From NCBI RefSeq assembly GCF_000213255.1, contig NC_015520.1, positions 124,001-188,000 on the forward strand: a stretch of 64,000 bases of DNA. Direction: 5' to 3'. Position numbers and translations under genes: made by a program. Source of the DNA: Mahella australiensis 50-1 BON (lineage in GTDB: Bacteria; Bacillota; Clostridia; Mahellales; Mahellaceae). The notes under the pieces were generated by a model. The model did no database searches and was not told the origin of the DNA. It was given only the letters and a program-made list of their open reading frames with translations. Positions within the stretch are counted from its first letter, which is position 1; each line of letters begins with the position of its first letter. Positions 63,482 to 64,000 of the stretch are shown piece by piece.

Positions 63482-63497
63482 TACGGATATCCTTGCA

Positions 63498-64000
63498 TCA
63501 ATCGGCGGCTATGTCGACCGTGCCGAATCCGATTTTCACTTTGGTACCTTTGCCGACTTGCGATTCTATTGATATGGTGTGCGACAGCTTGCTTAAAATG
63601 CGCTTGCATAGATACAGGCCGATGCCGGTCGATTTTTTATCCAGCCGACCGTTGTAGCCGGTGAAGCCTTTTTCGAATATGCGCGGTAGATCCTCCGATT
63701 CGATGCCTATCCCCGTATCTTCAATGACCAGCGTATCGGGCGAATCGCTGTCCATATATATGGAAATTTCACCCTTGTCGGTATATTTGAGCGCGTTTGA
63801 CAATATCTGCTCTATGACGAACACCGTCCATTTCTCGTCGGTCAATACCTCATGATTTAAGCCATTGTAATCGAGCTTGATTTTCTTGTGTATAAAAGAT
63901 TTCGAGTATTTGCGCACTGCCTGCTTCACCATATCGTCGAGAGAATACCTTTTAAGCATCAGATCACCGCTCAGGCTTTCGGTGCGGAGATATTGCAACG
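63498..64000 (-). CDS. bceS: Sensor histidine kinase, BceS-like, 5' part beyond the window
   Basis: C-terminal 166 residues of a kinase; the frame is open through the right edge, so the N-terminal membrane region and phosphorylated His are not seen. Present are the ATP-binding N-box (IEQILSNALKYT), the G1 box EDTGIGIESEDLPRIFEKGFTG, and STGIGLYLCKRI, in the spelling typical of intramembrane-sensing BceS kinases. With bceAB downstream it would form a detoxification-sensing module; a response regulator is expected beyond the window. Confidence 0.9.
   Translation of the reverse strand, partial: LQYLRTESLSGDLMLKRYSLDDMVKQAVRKYSKSFIHKKIKLDYNGLNHEVLTDEKWTVFVIEQILSNALKYTDKGEISIYMDSDSPDTLVIEDTGIGIESEDLPRIFEKGFTGYNGRLDKKSTGIGLYLCKRILSKLSHTISIESQVGKGTKVKIGFGTVDIAAD

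Noticed and set aside
1-64000. tRNA, rRNA or classical riboswitch
   Set aside because: No cloverleaf ending in CCA, rRNA core or recognisable riboswitch core was seen by eye; a covariance-model scan would be decisive.

Overview
The window looks like chromosome from a spore-forming, plant-polysaccharide-degrading anaerobic Firmicute (class Clostridia). The grounds are a bofA homologue beside recR and a yaaL-type gene, strong Shine-Dalgarno sites with frequent GTG/TTG starts, YesM/YesN- and AraC-type regulators, and many LplABC-type sugar ABC cassettes. A Mahella-like organism is my best guess from memory of such gene content; the sequence does not prove it.

Positions 1-33k form a carbohydrate-uptake region. 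The left part holds the end of one LplC-type permease, a lipoprotein binding protein, a second LplB-LplC-binding protein set and a secreted PL11 rhamnogalacturonan lyase. A reverse-strand block follows: binding protein, two permeases, then a YesM-like kinase and YesN-like regulator. An intact IS1202/ISNCY-type insertion sequence with a 16-bp target duplication (14534-16286) sits in the gap between this block and a membrane-anchored AraC regulator that leads another binding protein-LplB-LplC operon. A further permease-permease-binding protein set, a GH127 beta-L-arabinofuranosidase, an AraC regulator, a 37-codon membrane ORF and a GH94 cellobiose-phosphorylase-like enzyme follow. The permease operon and the GH127 gene share a 39-bp near-identical upstream element joined to aligned promoters. 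None of these transporters has an ATPase gene here, so a shared ATPase elsewhere is inferred.

Positions 32-45k are mixed: leuB and niaR; a 530-bp scar with remnants of an SIS gene and a 102-bp foldback; an oxidoreductase; an operon of a KDG-type kinase, a DUF6062-like Cys/His protein and an M24-fold protein that has lost three of five metal ligands; a MATE exporter; a NagD-like phosphatase; a radical SAM DNA-repair-like protein; a TdeIII/MjaII-like type II restriction-modification pair; and an MFS transporter.

Positions 45.9-50.5k carry the housekeeping cluster dnaX-ybaB-recR-yaaL-bofA, unusually interrupted by a GH4 glycosidase gene. Positions 50.6-57k are a second sugar locus: GntR regulator, SIS isomerase, GH109-like oxidoreductase and a 1005-residue GH106-like glycosidase. 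Then come an AraM-like glycerol-1-phosphate dehydrogenase and a pyrimidine nucleoside phosphorylase. The right end is a BceAB-type peptide-resistance exporter and its BceS-like kinase (cut by the window edge), with a YefM-YoeB toxin-antitoxin pair lying between them.

No CRISPR array, rRNA or tRNA gene was seen. The functional theme is uptake and breakdown of pectin-related (rhamnogalacturonan, arabinan) and other beta-linked oligosaccharides.
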